Made by a program: the position numbers and the translations under genes | Source: Nannocystis sp. | GTDB taxonomy: Bacteria > Myxococcota_A > Polyangia > Nannocystales > Nannocystaceae | Direction of reading: 5' to 3' | DNA: 64,000 bases | Assembly (NCBI GenBank): GCA_016712315.1 | Contig: JADJRG010000017.1 | Location: forward strand, 1 to 64,000 | Notes under the pieces: model-generated | What the model was told of the DNA's origin: nothing | The model's input: only the letters and a program-made list of their open reading frames with translations | The model's database searches: none | Part shown: positions 1 through 9,577 of the stretch, piece after piece | Layout of the letters: each line of letters starts with the position of its first letter | Position numbering within the stretch: the stretch's first letter is position 1

Positions 1-2498
1 TGCGGGTATGTGGGGACGATCCGGCCGCGGAAGCTGCGGTTGTGGCGTGGACGATCTGCGCCTGTCGGTCGTCATCGCCGGGCGACCAGGCGCGGAAGGC
101 GTCGACCACTGCTTTTGGAGTTTGAGGCGCTCTCAGCGCGGGACCTCTTCGGCGAGCTTGTTTCGCGGCTGCGCGGCCACCGCTGTCCAGCTTGACCGCT
201 TCGGCGGTGAACGTGGCGGATCAGGTTGAGCCACCCGAGGAAGGCAGCGGTGGCGGGCGCGAGCAGGGGCGGGCCGCTTCACGGGTCCGCGCTCGTAGAG
301 GCCATCGGCGCGGATGAGCGAGATGGGGCAGAAGCGGCCGTTGAGCTCCTCGGTGAGCCAGTCGGCGACGACGTCGATGGGGACCCAGCCCTCGTTGGGG
401 CGCAGCTCGGTCAAGTCGTCGAAGACGACGGGGTCGATCGCGGCGAGCAGACGGTTGACCTGCGACCTGGCGATAAGGTCACCTTGCGGCGCGCGCGCTT
501 GGGCGCGGTCGTGTTTGGCCCAGAGGTCGATGCCGGTGAGATAGGCGTCTTCGGGGAGCAGCTCATCCCAGGCTTCGCCGTCGAGGGCCCATCCCTTCGC
601 GACGAGCGTGGAGACGATATCGGCCTGGTCCGCGCTCCCGCCCTGCGAGAGTGGAACTTGTGGAGGGTCTCGATGTTGAGGTGGCGACGTTGGCGGAAGA
701 GAGCTCGGCCTGGGCGACGACGTCGTCGGGCTGCCGGCGTATGGGGCTCGACGCGACCGGCGGGGGCGCGAAGGGCGGCCGCCGCTGCGGGAACGCGTTG
801 GGATCCCGGCCGCGCTGACGCCGTTGTCAGCGGCTCCTGCTGCCGGGGGTTGCCGGGTCTGGCGGTCCCGGGGCGGGAGCTCGGCGGGCGGCGGCCGTGG
901 CGCATCATCGCGGGCGGCGGGAGGTAGCGCGACGCGCCTTCGAGCGCGGGGCGGAGGCGTCGTCGGTGCCGCTGGGGCCTCGTCCTCGTCGCGCAGGACC
1001 GTCGGGGGCGCCGAGGTCGGCGGGGATGGTGTCGATCGCGGGCGGTGCAGATCGGGCGCGGATCGGGGGCGGGAGGCTGGCAGCTCGCCGGTGACTTTGT
1101 AGCGCCAGCTTCGACCTTCATCGCCCGCGAAGGCTCCATCCTCGGCGCCGAGGATGTGCGGTGGCGCTCGAAATAGTCGCCGTCGAGGATGCTGTGTCGG
1201 CTTCGTCGATCTGGCGGAGCTCGCCGCCGCGGTTTGCGCCAGAAGACGATGTCCATGATGAGCCCCGCGCCCGGCACGTTCTCGCGGCCGCGCAGGTCGT
1301 GGCTGGGCAGGCGGTAGGCGCCGAGAAGTGGTGGCGCAGGAGGGATCTTTTCGCGGAGGGGCGGTTGGTCTTGCCGGTGACGAAACCGGCGGGGACCAGA
1401 AAGACGACGATCCCGCCAGGGATCAGGAGATCGAGGGCGCGGCGCCCGAAGTAGGCGGAGGCGCGCTTCTCAAAATAAAACTCGTCGCGATCCTCGCGGG
1501 CGAACGCGCCGCGCTCGCCGTAGGGCGGGTTGGAGAGGATGAGGCCGAGGGTGCCGTGGTAGCGCGAGCCTTCTTCGCGGACCCAGCGCTCGAAGGGCAT
1601 GTGAAAGACGTTGATGTCGCCGCGGAGGGCGCGGAGCAGGGTGGAGGAGACTTTGGAAAATTCGACGGCGGTCCACTCGATCCGCTTGATCTGGCCGCCC
1701 GCTTCGAGGGCGAGGCAGCGGCGAGGTGAAGGCGCGGATGAGGCGGCCGATCCCGGCGCTGGGCTCGAGGGCGCGGACGATCCCGTCGCGGCCGGCGAGC
1801 CTCGGGAAGAAGGACACAGGACCTCGGCGAGCGAGTCGGCGATGACGGTGGGGGTGTAATATTCGTGGATGAGGCCAAGACTCGGGGACGAGATCGGCGG
1901 GGAATTGATCTTGGACCTTGTCGATGCTGAGGCCGCCCCAGCCGGAGTAGCGGGTGAGGATCTGAGGTCCCCGAGGTCATCTCGCCTGGCTCTTTGGCCA
2001 TGACGAGGCGCATCGCCTGGAGGTTGGCCTCGGTGCGCCAGGGCTTGTCCTTGAGATCGGGGAGACTCGATCTCGACGGTCGGGGCGGAGGGGTGACGTC
2101 GGCGGCGGTGCGCGACCAGAGGGCGTTGGCGTAGCGATCGAGGCGGGCGCCGTCGGCGATCTGATCGCGGATCTGGGCGACGCGCTGGTGAGCGGCGTCA
2201 AAGATGTTGTGGAGGGCGGAGGCGCCGGTGTAGGCGGGGTTCTCGTGCAACACGCCCTCTCGCGTCGCGGAGGGCGATGACGGCGGCGCCGTCGCCTGAC
2301 AAGAGGGCGAGCGCGGGGTAGCGGAGGAGCAGCGGCTCGGCGGCTTGGCCCTTGGCGCGGAGCAGGATCGCTTCGGCGCGCAGGTCGACGTAGGTGCGGG
2401 CGCGACGGGCGAGGCGCTCTTGCTGGTCTGGGGGGGCCTCCGTGACGCGGTCGCTCAGCTTTGGAGGAGCTCGGCGCGGCCCGTGGGGTCGTCGTCAC
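1..2498 (-). pseudogene. N12-class adenine-specific DNA methylase, frameshifted and cut by the window edge
   Basis: Reading leftwards in three frames, the strand spells a coherent DNA methylase of the large N12 class found on integrative elements and plasmids. Landmarks in order: RYSGWGGL (about 1931-1954), the AdoMet-binding motif EPSAGIGRL (about 1744-1770), the adenine-methylase catalytic motif NPPYGERG (about 1509-1532), GDYFERHP (about 1165-1185) and GWVPIDVVADWL (about 350-385), followed by text like FRAWSPGDDDRQAQIVHA near the left edge. These motifs lie in different frames, so several single-base indels interrupt the gene. The likely start is GTG at 2498, overlapping the stop of the preceding small gene. 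The family usually continues into a helicase domain, which would lie outside the window. Either the gene is decaying or the assembly has errors. The family call is firm; functionality is doubtful. Confidence 0.75.
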
Positions 2499-2738
2499 GC
2501 CAGCCCGGCCGAGTGCGCTCCCTTGAGCACGAGCTGGTCGACCTCGCTCCAGTCGGCGGGGGGTGCGTGGCGCGCGGCCGCGCCTGATCCGGCGCGCGGC
2601 GAGCTCGTGCTCGATGACGCCAGAGCAGGCGGGCGCGGTGGCGATTTGGAATTCCTCGATGACGAGGGGCCCGTGCCGCTGCTCGGCCTTGGGGCGCCAG
2701 GTCTGCAGGGCGGCGTTGAGGATCGCGAGGGCGTTCAT
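2495..2738 (-). CDS. small unknown protein upstream of the methylase (frameshifted)
   Basis: ATG at 2738 is preceded by an AGGAG ribosome site and overlaps the stop of the gene before it. The product begins MNALAILNAALQTWRPK. After a one-base frame change near 2590 it continues as ADWSEVDQLVLKGAHSAGLA and stops where the methylase GTG begins. That gives about 80 residues with no signal peptide or membrane segment. I do not recognise the family. The tight end-to-start overlaps on both sides indicate one transcript with the methylase. Confidence 0.45.
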
Positions 2739-3068
2739 TCTGCGGTCTCCTGGAGCGGTGGGAAGGCGGCACGCGCAGCCGCCGGGCCACACGTCAAACT
2801 CGCCGCCGCCCTGCATGTGGCCTTGTCGCAGCCAGGCGAGGCAGGCGCCGTGGGCGGAGCTGTCGGCGGGGACGAGGCAGAGCTGTCCGCGCTGGTTCGG
2901 GAGCGCGGGGCGGCCTTTCACGAGCTCGAACTCGATCGATGGTTCGAGGAAGCGATAGCCGCTGGCGGTGGGGACCAGGTCGAGGTGCTCGGCGAGCTGT
3001 CGGAGGGCCTGGCTGTCGACGAAGAAGCGCGTGCCGACGCGGTAGATGTGTCCGGGAGTGGAGGTCAT
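2735..3068 (-). CDS. small unknown protein, about 110 aa (probable frameshift near its end)
   Basis: ATG at 3068 starts one base after the stop of the preceding gene and reads MTSTPGHIYRVGTRFF, then QALRQLAEHLDLV and EFELVKGRP. The frame has no stop before the next gene, but a one-base change near its end gives FPPLQETAE and a TGA that overlaps the next ATG in the usual ATGA manner. I infer an indel there; alternatively the two open frames are one protein. No known domain recognised, no membrane segment, and the product looks cytosolic. Confidence 0.4.
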
Positions 3069-3069
3069 G

Positions 3070-4327
3070 TCAGTCGTCCTCGTCCTCGTCGGGGTCGGCG
3101 CCGCGCATCGCCTGCCGGACTGCATCGGTGAGCGAGTCCATGAGCTCCTTGTCGGTCGAGGCATCGATCGTGGGATCGGGGTAGGATCGGGCGTGGGCGG
3201 TTTTTTTTTTGGGGGTTTTGGGGGTGGTGGGCATGGCCTTGGAGGTGCTCCGCGGGCGCGTGGTGGCTTCTTTCTTCTTTTTCTTCTCTGGGGGCTGGGT
3301 TTCGTCGGCGTCGGCGGCGCTGGAGCTGGCCGAGGAGGTCGAGGGCGCGGACCTCGAGGGCTTCCCGGGTGCCGCAGCCGAGCTGGTCGAAGTCGGTGTC
3401 TCCCTTGCGGGCGAAGGCGAGCGCGAAGGAGCCGCCTTCGGTCTGGACGAGCCGGAACTCGCCGTCTCCCACCGCGGCGACGCAGATCTGGGCGTCGCCC
3501 TCGACGGTCTCGCGCCAGGTGATCTCGCTGTCGCCCAGGCGCAGGCGCTTGGGGCGTGGGCAGGCGCTCAGGTCGCCGCCAGCGGCGCGGGAAGGCGGCG
3601 GGGGGTGGGCAGGTCGCTCTCGGCGAGGCTGATCGCGAGCGCCTTGAGGGCCTCGGTTTGGCCGCAGCCGTAGTCGTAGATCGGGCCGTCGCTGTGTTCA
3701 TAAAAGAGCCCGGCGATCCCGCCCGTGCGTGGGGTGATGCGGAAGGCGCCGTTGGCCCAGGTCGCTTCGAGGGTTTTGCGGCCTTTGACCTCCTGGGTGC
3801 GCCACTGGAGGCTGACGGGCACGATCTCAGGGGTGGGCGGCGGTGGTGGCGGCGGTGGCGGTGGCGGTGGCGGCTCGGGTTCGCCTTCGTCCGTGGGCGC
3901 GACCGCGCCGAGCTCGGTGGCGTGTTTGTTGAGGATCTCGATCAGGCCGGGTACGTCCGCCTCGAGCACGCCCTCCTTGACCAGCTCGCGGCGTACGTCG
4001 CCGTTGGGCTGCAAAAGACGTAGGGATGGAGATCGAGCTCGGTGTCGTCCCACGAGATGGTGGACGTCAAACGGTCGGAGTGGACGGTGTAGCGGCCGAA
4101 AACGTCGTAACGCTCCGTGCTGGGCAAGTAGCGGGCCTTGCGACCCCTGCCCGTCTGGATGAGGTCGCCGCGCTCGACGAGGCGGCCGAGCGCGGCGAGG
4201 ATGTGGACGGGGTCGAGCTCGCGCTCGCGCTCGCGGAACGCCCTGCGCAGCGCGCCGAGGGTGTAGCTGCCGTCCTTGACCTCGCGGAGGACGGCGAGGT
4301 CGAGGGCCCGATCGGTGGGGAAGTCAT
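3070..4327 (-). CDS. winged-helix protein with poly-proline linker and two similar C-terminal repeats (frameshifted)
   Basis: Four single-base frame changes are needed to read this as one protein of about 420 aa (1258 nt plus a net two bases is exactly 420 codons). The N-terminus (SYTLGALRRAF, HILAALGRLVERGDLIQ) looks like a winged-helix DNA-binding domain. Next comes the segment RRELVKEGVLEADVPGLIEI and a run of 13 prolines. Two related segments follow: LQWRTQEVKGRK..YDYGCGQTEALKALAISL and ITWRETVEGDAQ..FDQLGCGTREALEVRALDLL. A basic tail and DKELMDSLTDAVRQAM end the protein. The start ATG at 4327 overlaps the stop of the preceding gene. One frame change lies in a run of ten or so A/T bases near 3200. 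Function unknown. It could also be two genes split near 3570. Confidence 0.45.
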
Positions 4328-4572
4328 GAGCCTTCGGCCTCCGTTTGGTCTTGGCTGGGCCCGGGCTCGGGCTCGGGCTCGGGCTCGGGTTCGGGCTCGG
4401 GCTCGGGTTCAGGCTCGGGCTCACTCGCCTTGCCTGCCTTGCCTGACTTGCCTGCCTTGCCGCCTTTGCTCTTGCCCTTCTGAATATCATCAGGCCAAGC
4501 GCCGACCGCGACCTCCTGGATCTCGCCGGTGTCAGTGTCACGGAGCTTGATGCTCATGAGGACGACGGCCAT
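4324..4572 (-). CDS. small protein with Lys/Gly then Glu-Pro repeat tail
   Basis: 82 aa, beginning MAVVLMSIKLRDTDTGEIQ, with a short beta-like head. It is followed by a Lys/Gly/Ala-rich stretch (KSKGGKAGKSGKAGKA) and a pure Glu-Pro repeat encoded by a tandem GGCTCG-type hexamer. Such a charged, repetitive tail suggests a disordered linker or a packing or scaffolding role, but no family is recognised. A start at the second Met (residue 6) is equally possible. It lies 12 bp after the membrane protein gene and overlaps the next start by four bases, so it is translationally coupled within the same transcript. Confidence 0.55.
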   Translation of the reverse strand: MAVVLMSIKLRDTDTGEIQEVAVGAWPDDIQKGKSKGGKAGKSGKAGKASEPEPEPEPEPEPEPEPEPEPGPSQDQTEAEGS

Positions 4573-4584
4573 GACGACGGACTC

Positions 4585-4794
4585 CTAACCGTTCTTCTCG
4601 TTGCCGTTGCCGTTGCCGTTGCCGTTCCCGACCTTGCAGGCGCAGGGCGGCTTGTTTTTGGGTTTGGCGATCAAATACCCGACGCCGACGCCGGTCGCGC
4701 CGGAGACGAGCAGACCGATGGCGGTCCAGAGCGAGCGTGAGCCGGGCTGAGCGGCCTGTTTGGTGTCAGTGTCAGTTTCGTTCGTGTTTTCCAT
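4585..4794 (-). CDS. small single-pass membrane protein
   Basis: 69 aa. The Asn/Thr/Asp-rich head (MENTNETDTDTKQ) is followed by one hydrophobic segment, LWTAIGLLVSGATGVGVGYLIA (residues 22-43). Then come a basic patch with two Cys (KPPCACK) and a Gly-Asn repeat tail encoded by a perfect TTGCCG hexamer run. The size and layout resemble small virion or envelope proteins of membrane-containing phages, but that is inference from the neighbourhood only. No homologue recognised. Confidence 0.6.
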   Translation of the reverse strand: MENTNETDTDTKQAAQPGSRSLWTAIGLLVSGATGVGVGYLIAKPKNKPPCACKVGNGNGNGNGNEKNG

Positions 4795-4888
4795 TTCCTA
4801 CCTACCTTCCCTCTCTTCACATCTTCACATTCACATACATTCACAAAAAATCGAGGCCGACGGCGTCGGCGCCGCCGCCGAGGACGGG

Positions 4889-5986
4889 TCAATGCAGCTC
4901 GTCGAGCCTCGCGAGCGGCGCGAAGGGCCGCCGGGCCGCGATGCAGGGATCGGGGCTTTGGTCGGCGAGGGTGCGCAGCTCGGGGATGAGGCGATGACGG
5001 GCCCGAATCAGCGCGCGCCTCATCGCGAAGAAGGCGGCGAAGCGGCGCTGGATGTAGTTAAAGGCGGCGGCGCTGATGAAGCCGCGGGGGCCGTTGAGGC
5101 CGAGGTGTGCTCGTCGCCCTGGACGCGGAGTAGCTGTTTTTCGAGGCGGAGGGCGGGGCTCTGGTTGTCGGCGAGGGGGCCGGCGATAGCGCTGCGCCAG
5201 TGCTTCCAATGGGCGACGACGTCGCGCGCGTCTTGGCGGAGGTTGCCCTCGGCTTGCCAGAACCCGCTGGCGATTTGCAGGGCGCGATGGGCGGGTTGGT
5301 GGGCGGCGTTACTCTTCCAGGCGAGGGCGGGCGCGGGCGACTGGAGGCGGTGGCCGTACACCCAGGGAAACGTGCCGAGGGAGAGGCGTAGCGGGGTGTT
5401 CCAGCCGCAGAGGGGCCCGTTGTTCTTGATCGGCGCGGTCTCGGGGGTGGCGTCGCCGAAGTAGCTGGGGCCGGCGTCGGCCAAAAACGCGCGCTTGGGG
5501 CGGATGACGATGTTGAGGTCGCTGCGGTCGGGCGCGGAGCGGGTTTGAGCCTCGAGCTGGCTGTCTTGGCCCGCGGTGAGCGGGGGGGACTGCCAGGTGG
5601 CGAGGTTGAAGCAGGCGCCTTCCGGGAGGGAGTCGGCGCTGATGACGACCTGCCAGGAGGCTCCGAGGGCGGGTTTTTGTAAAAAGATGCTCGAGGGCGA
5701 TGTCGCGGATCCGGGCGCGATCGGTGCGCACGTCGCCCTCGCGTTGGCGATCGGCGTGTTGTTGGAAGGCGGCGAGGGCTTCGGTGCTGACATCACAAAA
5801 ACCCATGCGGCAGCGGCGGAGGCCGTTGAGGGTGTCATCGAGGGCCTCCGACCAGCCCATCGCCGCGGCGATCTCGGTCCACTGTTGCACGAGCCATGAC
5901 TCGCGCTCGGCGGCGGAGAGGTAGTCGAAGTCGCCGGCGATCTCGTCGGCGAAGCGGTCGAGCTCGGGGTCGTAGCAGGTGATCAT
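4889..5986 (-). CDS. unknown protein of about 365 aa (two compensating frameshifts)
   Basis: ATG at 5986 lies two bases after the stop of the preceding gene. The product reads MITCYDPELDRFADEIAGDF, then ERESWLVQQWTEIAAAMGW, up to about residue 110. A one-base change in a T run near 5685 moves the frame to SWQVVISADSLPEGACFNL, NIVIRPKRAFLADAG and WNTPLRLSLGTFPWVYGHR. A second change near 5110 returns it to GFISAAAFNYIQRRFAAFF and the end at ARLDELH. The two shifts cancel, so the total length is a whole number of codons. No domain recognised. The coherent amino-acid texture through both shifts argues for recent damage or sequencing error rather than old decay. Confidence 0.5.
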
Positions 5987-5988
5987 GA

Positions 5989-6863
5989 CTAGCCCTTGGT
6001 CCGAGGGGTGGGAGTTGGCCGACGAGATCGGCGAAGAGCTTGGGGACGCCCGGCCAGCGCGCGGCGCTGAGGGTTTTGGGGATCGTGGTGATGTCCTCGA
6101 GATCGACGCCGAGCTCGATCGCGTCGCTGTTAAAACGATCGCGTACGGCCTGGTAGGTCTTGGAGCCGCGATCGGCCTTGAGCAGCGAGGGGCTCGCCCA
6201 GCCGGCTTTGATGTCGAGGTGATCGTCGAGGCGGTAGTGGGCGACGAGGCGCTGGAGGTAGACGCACGCGGCGAAGCCAGCGACGCGGGGGAGGAACATG
6301 ACGTTCGGCGGGCTTTGCAGGAGGGGGGCGGCGTCGCCTTCTTCGGGGACTCCCGTCCACAAAAAATAGGGCGCGAGGGCGCCGAAGAGGCCGCCAGAGC
6401 CGAATTCCGCGGCCTGCATGCCGTAGGCGAGCGCGGGGTTGCGGTCTTTCATGTTGTCGTAGGCGCGGCGTGACGCCTTGCGTTCGGCCTCGGAGTCGTT
6501 GAGGGCGGTGGCGACGAAGGCGCTCTCTCGTTTGGCGATCGTGGCGAAGATCCGGCCGGCGCCGTCGATGCCGCTGAGGCGCTCCATGAGGGCGAAGAGC
6601 GGGCGCAGGTTGGTGGGGGTCTTGCCCCAATTTCGGACGAGATCGAAGCCGGGTACGTCGGCGGCGTTGGGGAGCGCGGCGATGGTGTCGCTGGGGGCCG
6701 GTGCGTTGGGCGTGGGGGCGGGGGGGGGCTCGCTGTTGGGCGCGGGCGCGGGCGTCGGGGTGGGGAGCTGGTTCGCGGGTTCTTCGTCGTCGCGCAGGAG
6801 CAGGGCGGCGACGCCGATGACGCCGACGGTCGCGAGTCCGCCGAGGATCAGGGTGGAGTTCAT
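5989..6863 (-). CDS. membrane-anchored lytic-transglycosylase-like protein (frameshift at the 3' end)
   Basis: The N-terminus MNSTLILGGLATVGVIGVAALLL is a membrane anchor. It is followed by a Pro/Ala/Glu-rich spacer (residues about 27-60) and a globular domain. Its segment IFATIAKRESAFVATALNDS resembles the ESxF catalytic-Glu motif of goose-lysozyme/SLT transglycosylases, with LAYGMQAAEFGSGGLFGAL where these enzymes have the GLMQ helix. This is a motif-level resemblance only; I cannot confirm the fold. The frame changes in the last ten or so codons so that the gene ends at TAG (5989-5991), two bases before the next ATG. The expected role would be local peptidoglycan cleavage from the membrane, as in DNA-delivery machines or membrane phages. 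Confidence 0.5.
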
Positions 6864-6879
6864 GAGCGGCTCCTTACGG

Positions 6880-7429
6880 TCATGGCCGCGGCGGCGGTCC
6901 CCAGCCGATCACCGCGAGGGTGGCGATCGCGCCGCGGCTGAGGGTGGGGCTGTTGGTGTTCGATGAAGGGGCGGTGTCGAGCGCGGTGGTGTTGGGAGCG
7001 GGCTCGCCCACCGGGTCCGTGGCGGGGTCTTGGGGTTGATTCGAGCCGCCGGGGGCGCCGAGGGCTTGGAGGGTTGTTTGCGGATCCCAGGCGGCGAGGG
7101 CCTCGAGCGCGCGTTCGCCCTGCTCGCTCTTGGGGTCCAGGCGGTAGCTCGGGACCCCTCGTCGTCCGGGTCGACTTGGCCGAGGATCAGCTCCACGGCC
7201 GCCGGAGGGCCCCCAGGCCGCGCCACGACCGCCGACCAGGGCATGGGGGGCCGACGCGGCGGACGGCGTCCAGGAAGCGGCTGCGGGCCTCTGGGGTGGC
7301 CTCCGTCCACAGCGTGGCGATGAAGAGGCGGACCTCCCCCTCGAGCGCGCTGAGCTGCTCCGGGGTCGCAGCGGCGAGCCGCGCGCTGTAGCGCGCGAGC
7401 ATGTCTACACGAGAGGGGTCGATGTACAT
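6880..7429 (-). CDS. unknown protein of about 183 aa with C-terminal hydrophobic segment (two frameshifts)
   Basis: Start MYIDPSRVDMLARYSARLAA; the first 60 residues look helical (LSALEGEVRLFIATLW). One missing base in a C6 run near 7245 and another in a G4 run near 7150 are needed to continue through VAVELILGQVDPDDEG-like text, YRLDPKSEQGERALEALAAW and a Ser/Thr/Pro spacer. A short hydrophobic stretch (GAIATLAVIGWG) sits at the extreme C-terminus. With both bases restored the gene is 184 codons. It ends 16 bp before the transglycosylase-like gene. Probably a tail-anchored protein; family unknown. Confidence 0.5.
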
Positions 7430-7465
7430 GGTTCGGGTCTCTTCTTTGGTGCTTGTGCTGCTGGG

Positions 7466-8335
7466 TTAGAGATCGTTCGCGTAGCGCCCGCTGAGGCGAT
7501 CGCCGGGCTGGACGCGCACGAGCTCGATGTCACACACCACGGCGCTGCCGACGGGCGCGGGGGACCACAGGCCGAGGAGGTCGTCGTGGCTGACGAAGTG
7601 GACCTTCGACCAGCGCATGGGTTTGATGTCGGTTTGTAGGGGGGCGCTGTCGCGTAGGACCCCGTCGACGATGTGGAGCTGGGCGTCCGCGTTGATCCCG
7701 GCGTAGCGGACGCTGACGTAGCACCCCTGGAAGGTGGGGTACATGCAGAGATCGCGCGCGGGGATCGGGCCGTCGCCGATGGCGTTGGTGACCAGCATGC
7801 TGAGCCCGGGATCCCAATGGAAGGGCGGCGAGTAGGTGTTGTTGAGCGGCAGGTGCGAGAAGCCGCCGGAGAGGTCGCGGATCAGCCGGAAGCGCCGCCA
7901 CTGCGGCTCGGGCGGGGTGCCGAGGGCGAGGGACACGTGCTCGCTCTCGGCGAGCTCGGTGACCACGATCTGCACACAGACGCGCCCGCCGTCTTGCGTG
8001 CGGATCGCGAGGGTGTCGCCGGGGTACATGACGAGGTAGGCCATGTGTGGGGTGAGGTCGACCTCTTCGCGAAAGATGTCGGGGTTGTCTTTCGCGAGCA
8101 TCCGGGCGACGTTCTGCGGGTTCCAGTTCGAGCTGGCGACGCCGATGAGCTTGGGCGTGACGTCCGGAAAAAACGCCGAAGATTCGCCGTCGATCTGGCC
8201 CGCGGGACCGGTGAGATCGAGCTCATAGACGCGACCTGTGACGATCTGGAAGTTGCTGCGCCTCTGCTGCATCTTCGTGAGGCCGTCGAAGTCGCCCTCT
8301 TTGCGCAGCCTGAAGGTAATCGGTTCGGATCCCAT
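7466..8335 (-). CDS. beta-rich unknown protein, 289 aa (candidate capsid-type protein)
   Basis: Intact, with no signal peptide or membrane segment. The sequence alternates short beta-type stretches (ITFRLRKEG, RVYELDLTG, AYLVMYPGDTLAIRT, CVQIVVTEL, GCYVSVRYAGI, AVVCDIELVRVQPG) with loops, as expected for a beta-sandwich or jelly-roll protein. It begins 13 bp after the stop of a second beta-rich gene (8349-9062). Two adjacent genes of about 240 and 290 aa next to small membrane proteins and a transglycosylase-like protein are reminiscent of the paired single jelly-roll capsid proteins of sphaerolipovirus-like phages. That comparison is inference from size, order and texture, not from sequence identity. 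It may equally be an unrelated secreted or structural protein. Confidence 0.55.
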   Translation of the reverse strand: MGSEPITFRLRKEGDFDGLTKMQQRRSNFQIVTGRVYELDLTGPAGQIDGESSAFFPDVTPKLIGVASSNWNPQNVARMLAKDNPDIFREEVDLTPHMAYLVMYPGDTLAIRTQDGGRVCVQIVVTELAESEHVSLALGTPPEPQWRRFRLIRDLSGGFSHLPLNNTYSPPFHWDPGLSMLVTNAIGDGPIPARDLCMYPTFQGCYVSVRYAGINADAQLHIVDGVLRDSAPLQTDIKPMRWSKVHFVSHDDLLGLWSPAPVGSAVVCDIELVRVQPGDRLSGRYANDL

Positions 8336-8348
8336 GGTCGGCTCCTTC

Positions 8349-9062
8349 CTACCGGCAGACGTCGGGGCCGCAGGCGGCGTACCAGCCGGCGTTGTTGACG
8401 CTCACGCTCGCGAACGCGCTTGTGAGGTTGTTGGCGGTGCCGACGTGCTCGAGCTCGATGATCAGGTACTCCTTGGAGCCGACGGTGACGGGGGAGTTCT
8501 GGTAGAGGGGGAACTTGACGGGGGTGACCCCTCCCTCGTTGGTAAAGAACTGAAAGCCGCGGTACTCGCTTCCGATCTGCGTGCCGGGGCCCTCGGGCTT
8601 CGTGGAGACGTACAGGCGGACGACGATGTCGAGCAGGTTGTTGCCCTGGTTGGCGATGCTGAGCGCGATCGTGATATCGACGGGCGAGTAGCCGGGGCGC
8701 TGCTCGTGGACGAGGCGGATCTTCTTCTTGGGCGGGACGGGGTAGTCGTCGACGTAGTCGCCGCCCAGGCCGATCACGGGCTTGATGACGTTGACCTGAG
8801 CCTTGTGGGAGTACTCGTCGATCGTGACCTGCGAGTAGAGCATGTTGGCCGGGCAACACGACTGCCGCATCATGTTCTGTAGGTCGTCGCAGCGGCGGGT
8901 CACCGAGTTGCAGCCGCTCTCGACGCGGCCGAGGCGATCGGTCATCGCCCGCAAGAGGGCGAGGTCTTCGGGGCTGATCCCGAGGACGTGGCAGATCCGG
9001 CGCATGGCCTCGTGGCGGGTCGCGTCTGAGTATTGTTCAGGGAGCATAATGTCTTGATTCAT
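8349..9062 (-). CDS. beta-rich unknown protein, 237 aa, with helical Cys-containing head
   Basis: Intact. Residues 1-75 are helical (HEAMRRICHVLGISPEDL, LLRAMTDRLGRVE) and carry five Cys, including an adjacent pair in MMRQSCCPA. Residues 80-237 are beta-rich (VDITIALSIANQGNNLLDIV, VRLYVST, EYLIIELEHVG). ATG at 9062 is followed directly by the 289-aa gene, so the two are surely co-transcribed and probably work together. No recognised family. Structural-protein character (many Asn, Val, Tyr; no catalytic signature) suggests a virion or surface-layer component. That is inference. Confidence 0.55.
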   Translation of the reverse strand: MNQDIMLPEQYSDATRHEAMRRICHVLGISPEDLALLRAMTDRLGRVESGCNSVTRRCDDLQNMMRQSCCPANMLYSQVTIDEYSHKAQVNVIKPVIGLGGDYVDDYPVPPKKKIRLVHEQRPGYSPVDITIALSIANQGNNLLDIVVRLYVSTKPEGPGTQIGSEYRGFQFFTNEGGVTPVKFPLYQNSPVTVGSKEYLIIELEHVGTANNLTSAFASVSVNNAGWYAACGPDVCR

Positions 9063-9181
9063 CGCGTGACTCTCCGTTCCCCGCTCATGGCGAGGTGCTG
9101 CTACGTTGGTGTTTTCATCCTATGGGGCGTCGCCCCCTCATCAGTTTTCGCTGTCAGATTCTCTCGGTCGCTGCGCGGCGG

Positions 9182-9577
9182 CTAGGCGGTGAAGCCGGGG
9201 ATCACCCCGAACATCCGCCGGAACTCCGCTTGGAGCAGATCTTCGTTGATGTCGTCGCCGAGCGCTTGGCCACGTGTTGCGCCGGTCTCCGCGCCCGTGG
9301 GTTCGACGACCGTGGCGCTGGCGTTGTTGGTAGTGATCACCGGCGCGGCCTCGGCGCCTTGGGGGGCGCTGCTGGGGCGAACGGTCGCGGTGGTGTCGAT
9401 GGGCAACGAGCCGATCCACCAGTCGAGCACGAGGACCCCGCCAGGGCGGAGGGCGCCGACGGCGGCGGAGGGGACCTCGAGGCGGACCTCGCGGCCGTCG
9501 CCGTCGGTGCCGAGCAGGGCGACGGTGGGGGCGTCGCCGCGGAGGACTTGATCGATGCGGAAGAGAGCTTTCATCAC
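9182..9577 (-). CDS. unknown protein, 131 aa
   Basis: Starts GTG-ATG (9577 or 9574), overlapping the stop of the membrane protein gene upstream. Residues 1-60 look beta-rich (VRLEVPSAAVGAL, GGVLVLDWWIGSLPI). A Thr/Ala/Glu-rich flexible middle follows, then a helical end (INEDLLQAEFRRMFGVIPGF). It lacks a signal peptide and any known motif. The 119 bp between its end and the next start (9063-9181) hold no recognisable gene; a transcription start for the two beta-rich genes could lie there. Confidence 0.55.
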   Translation of the reverse strand: MMKALFRIDQVLRGDAPTVALLGTDGDGREVRLEVPSAAVGALRPGGVLVLDWWIGSLPIDTTATVRPSSAPQGAEAAPVITTNNASATVVEPTGAETGATRGQALGDDINEDLLQAEFRRMFGVIPGFTA

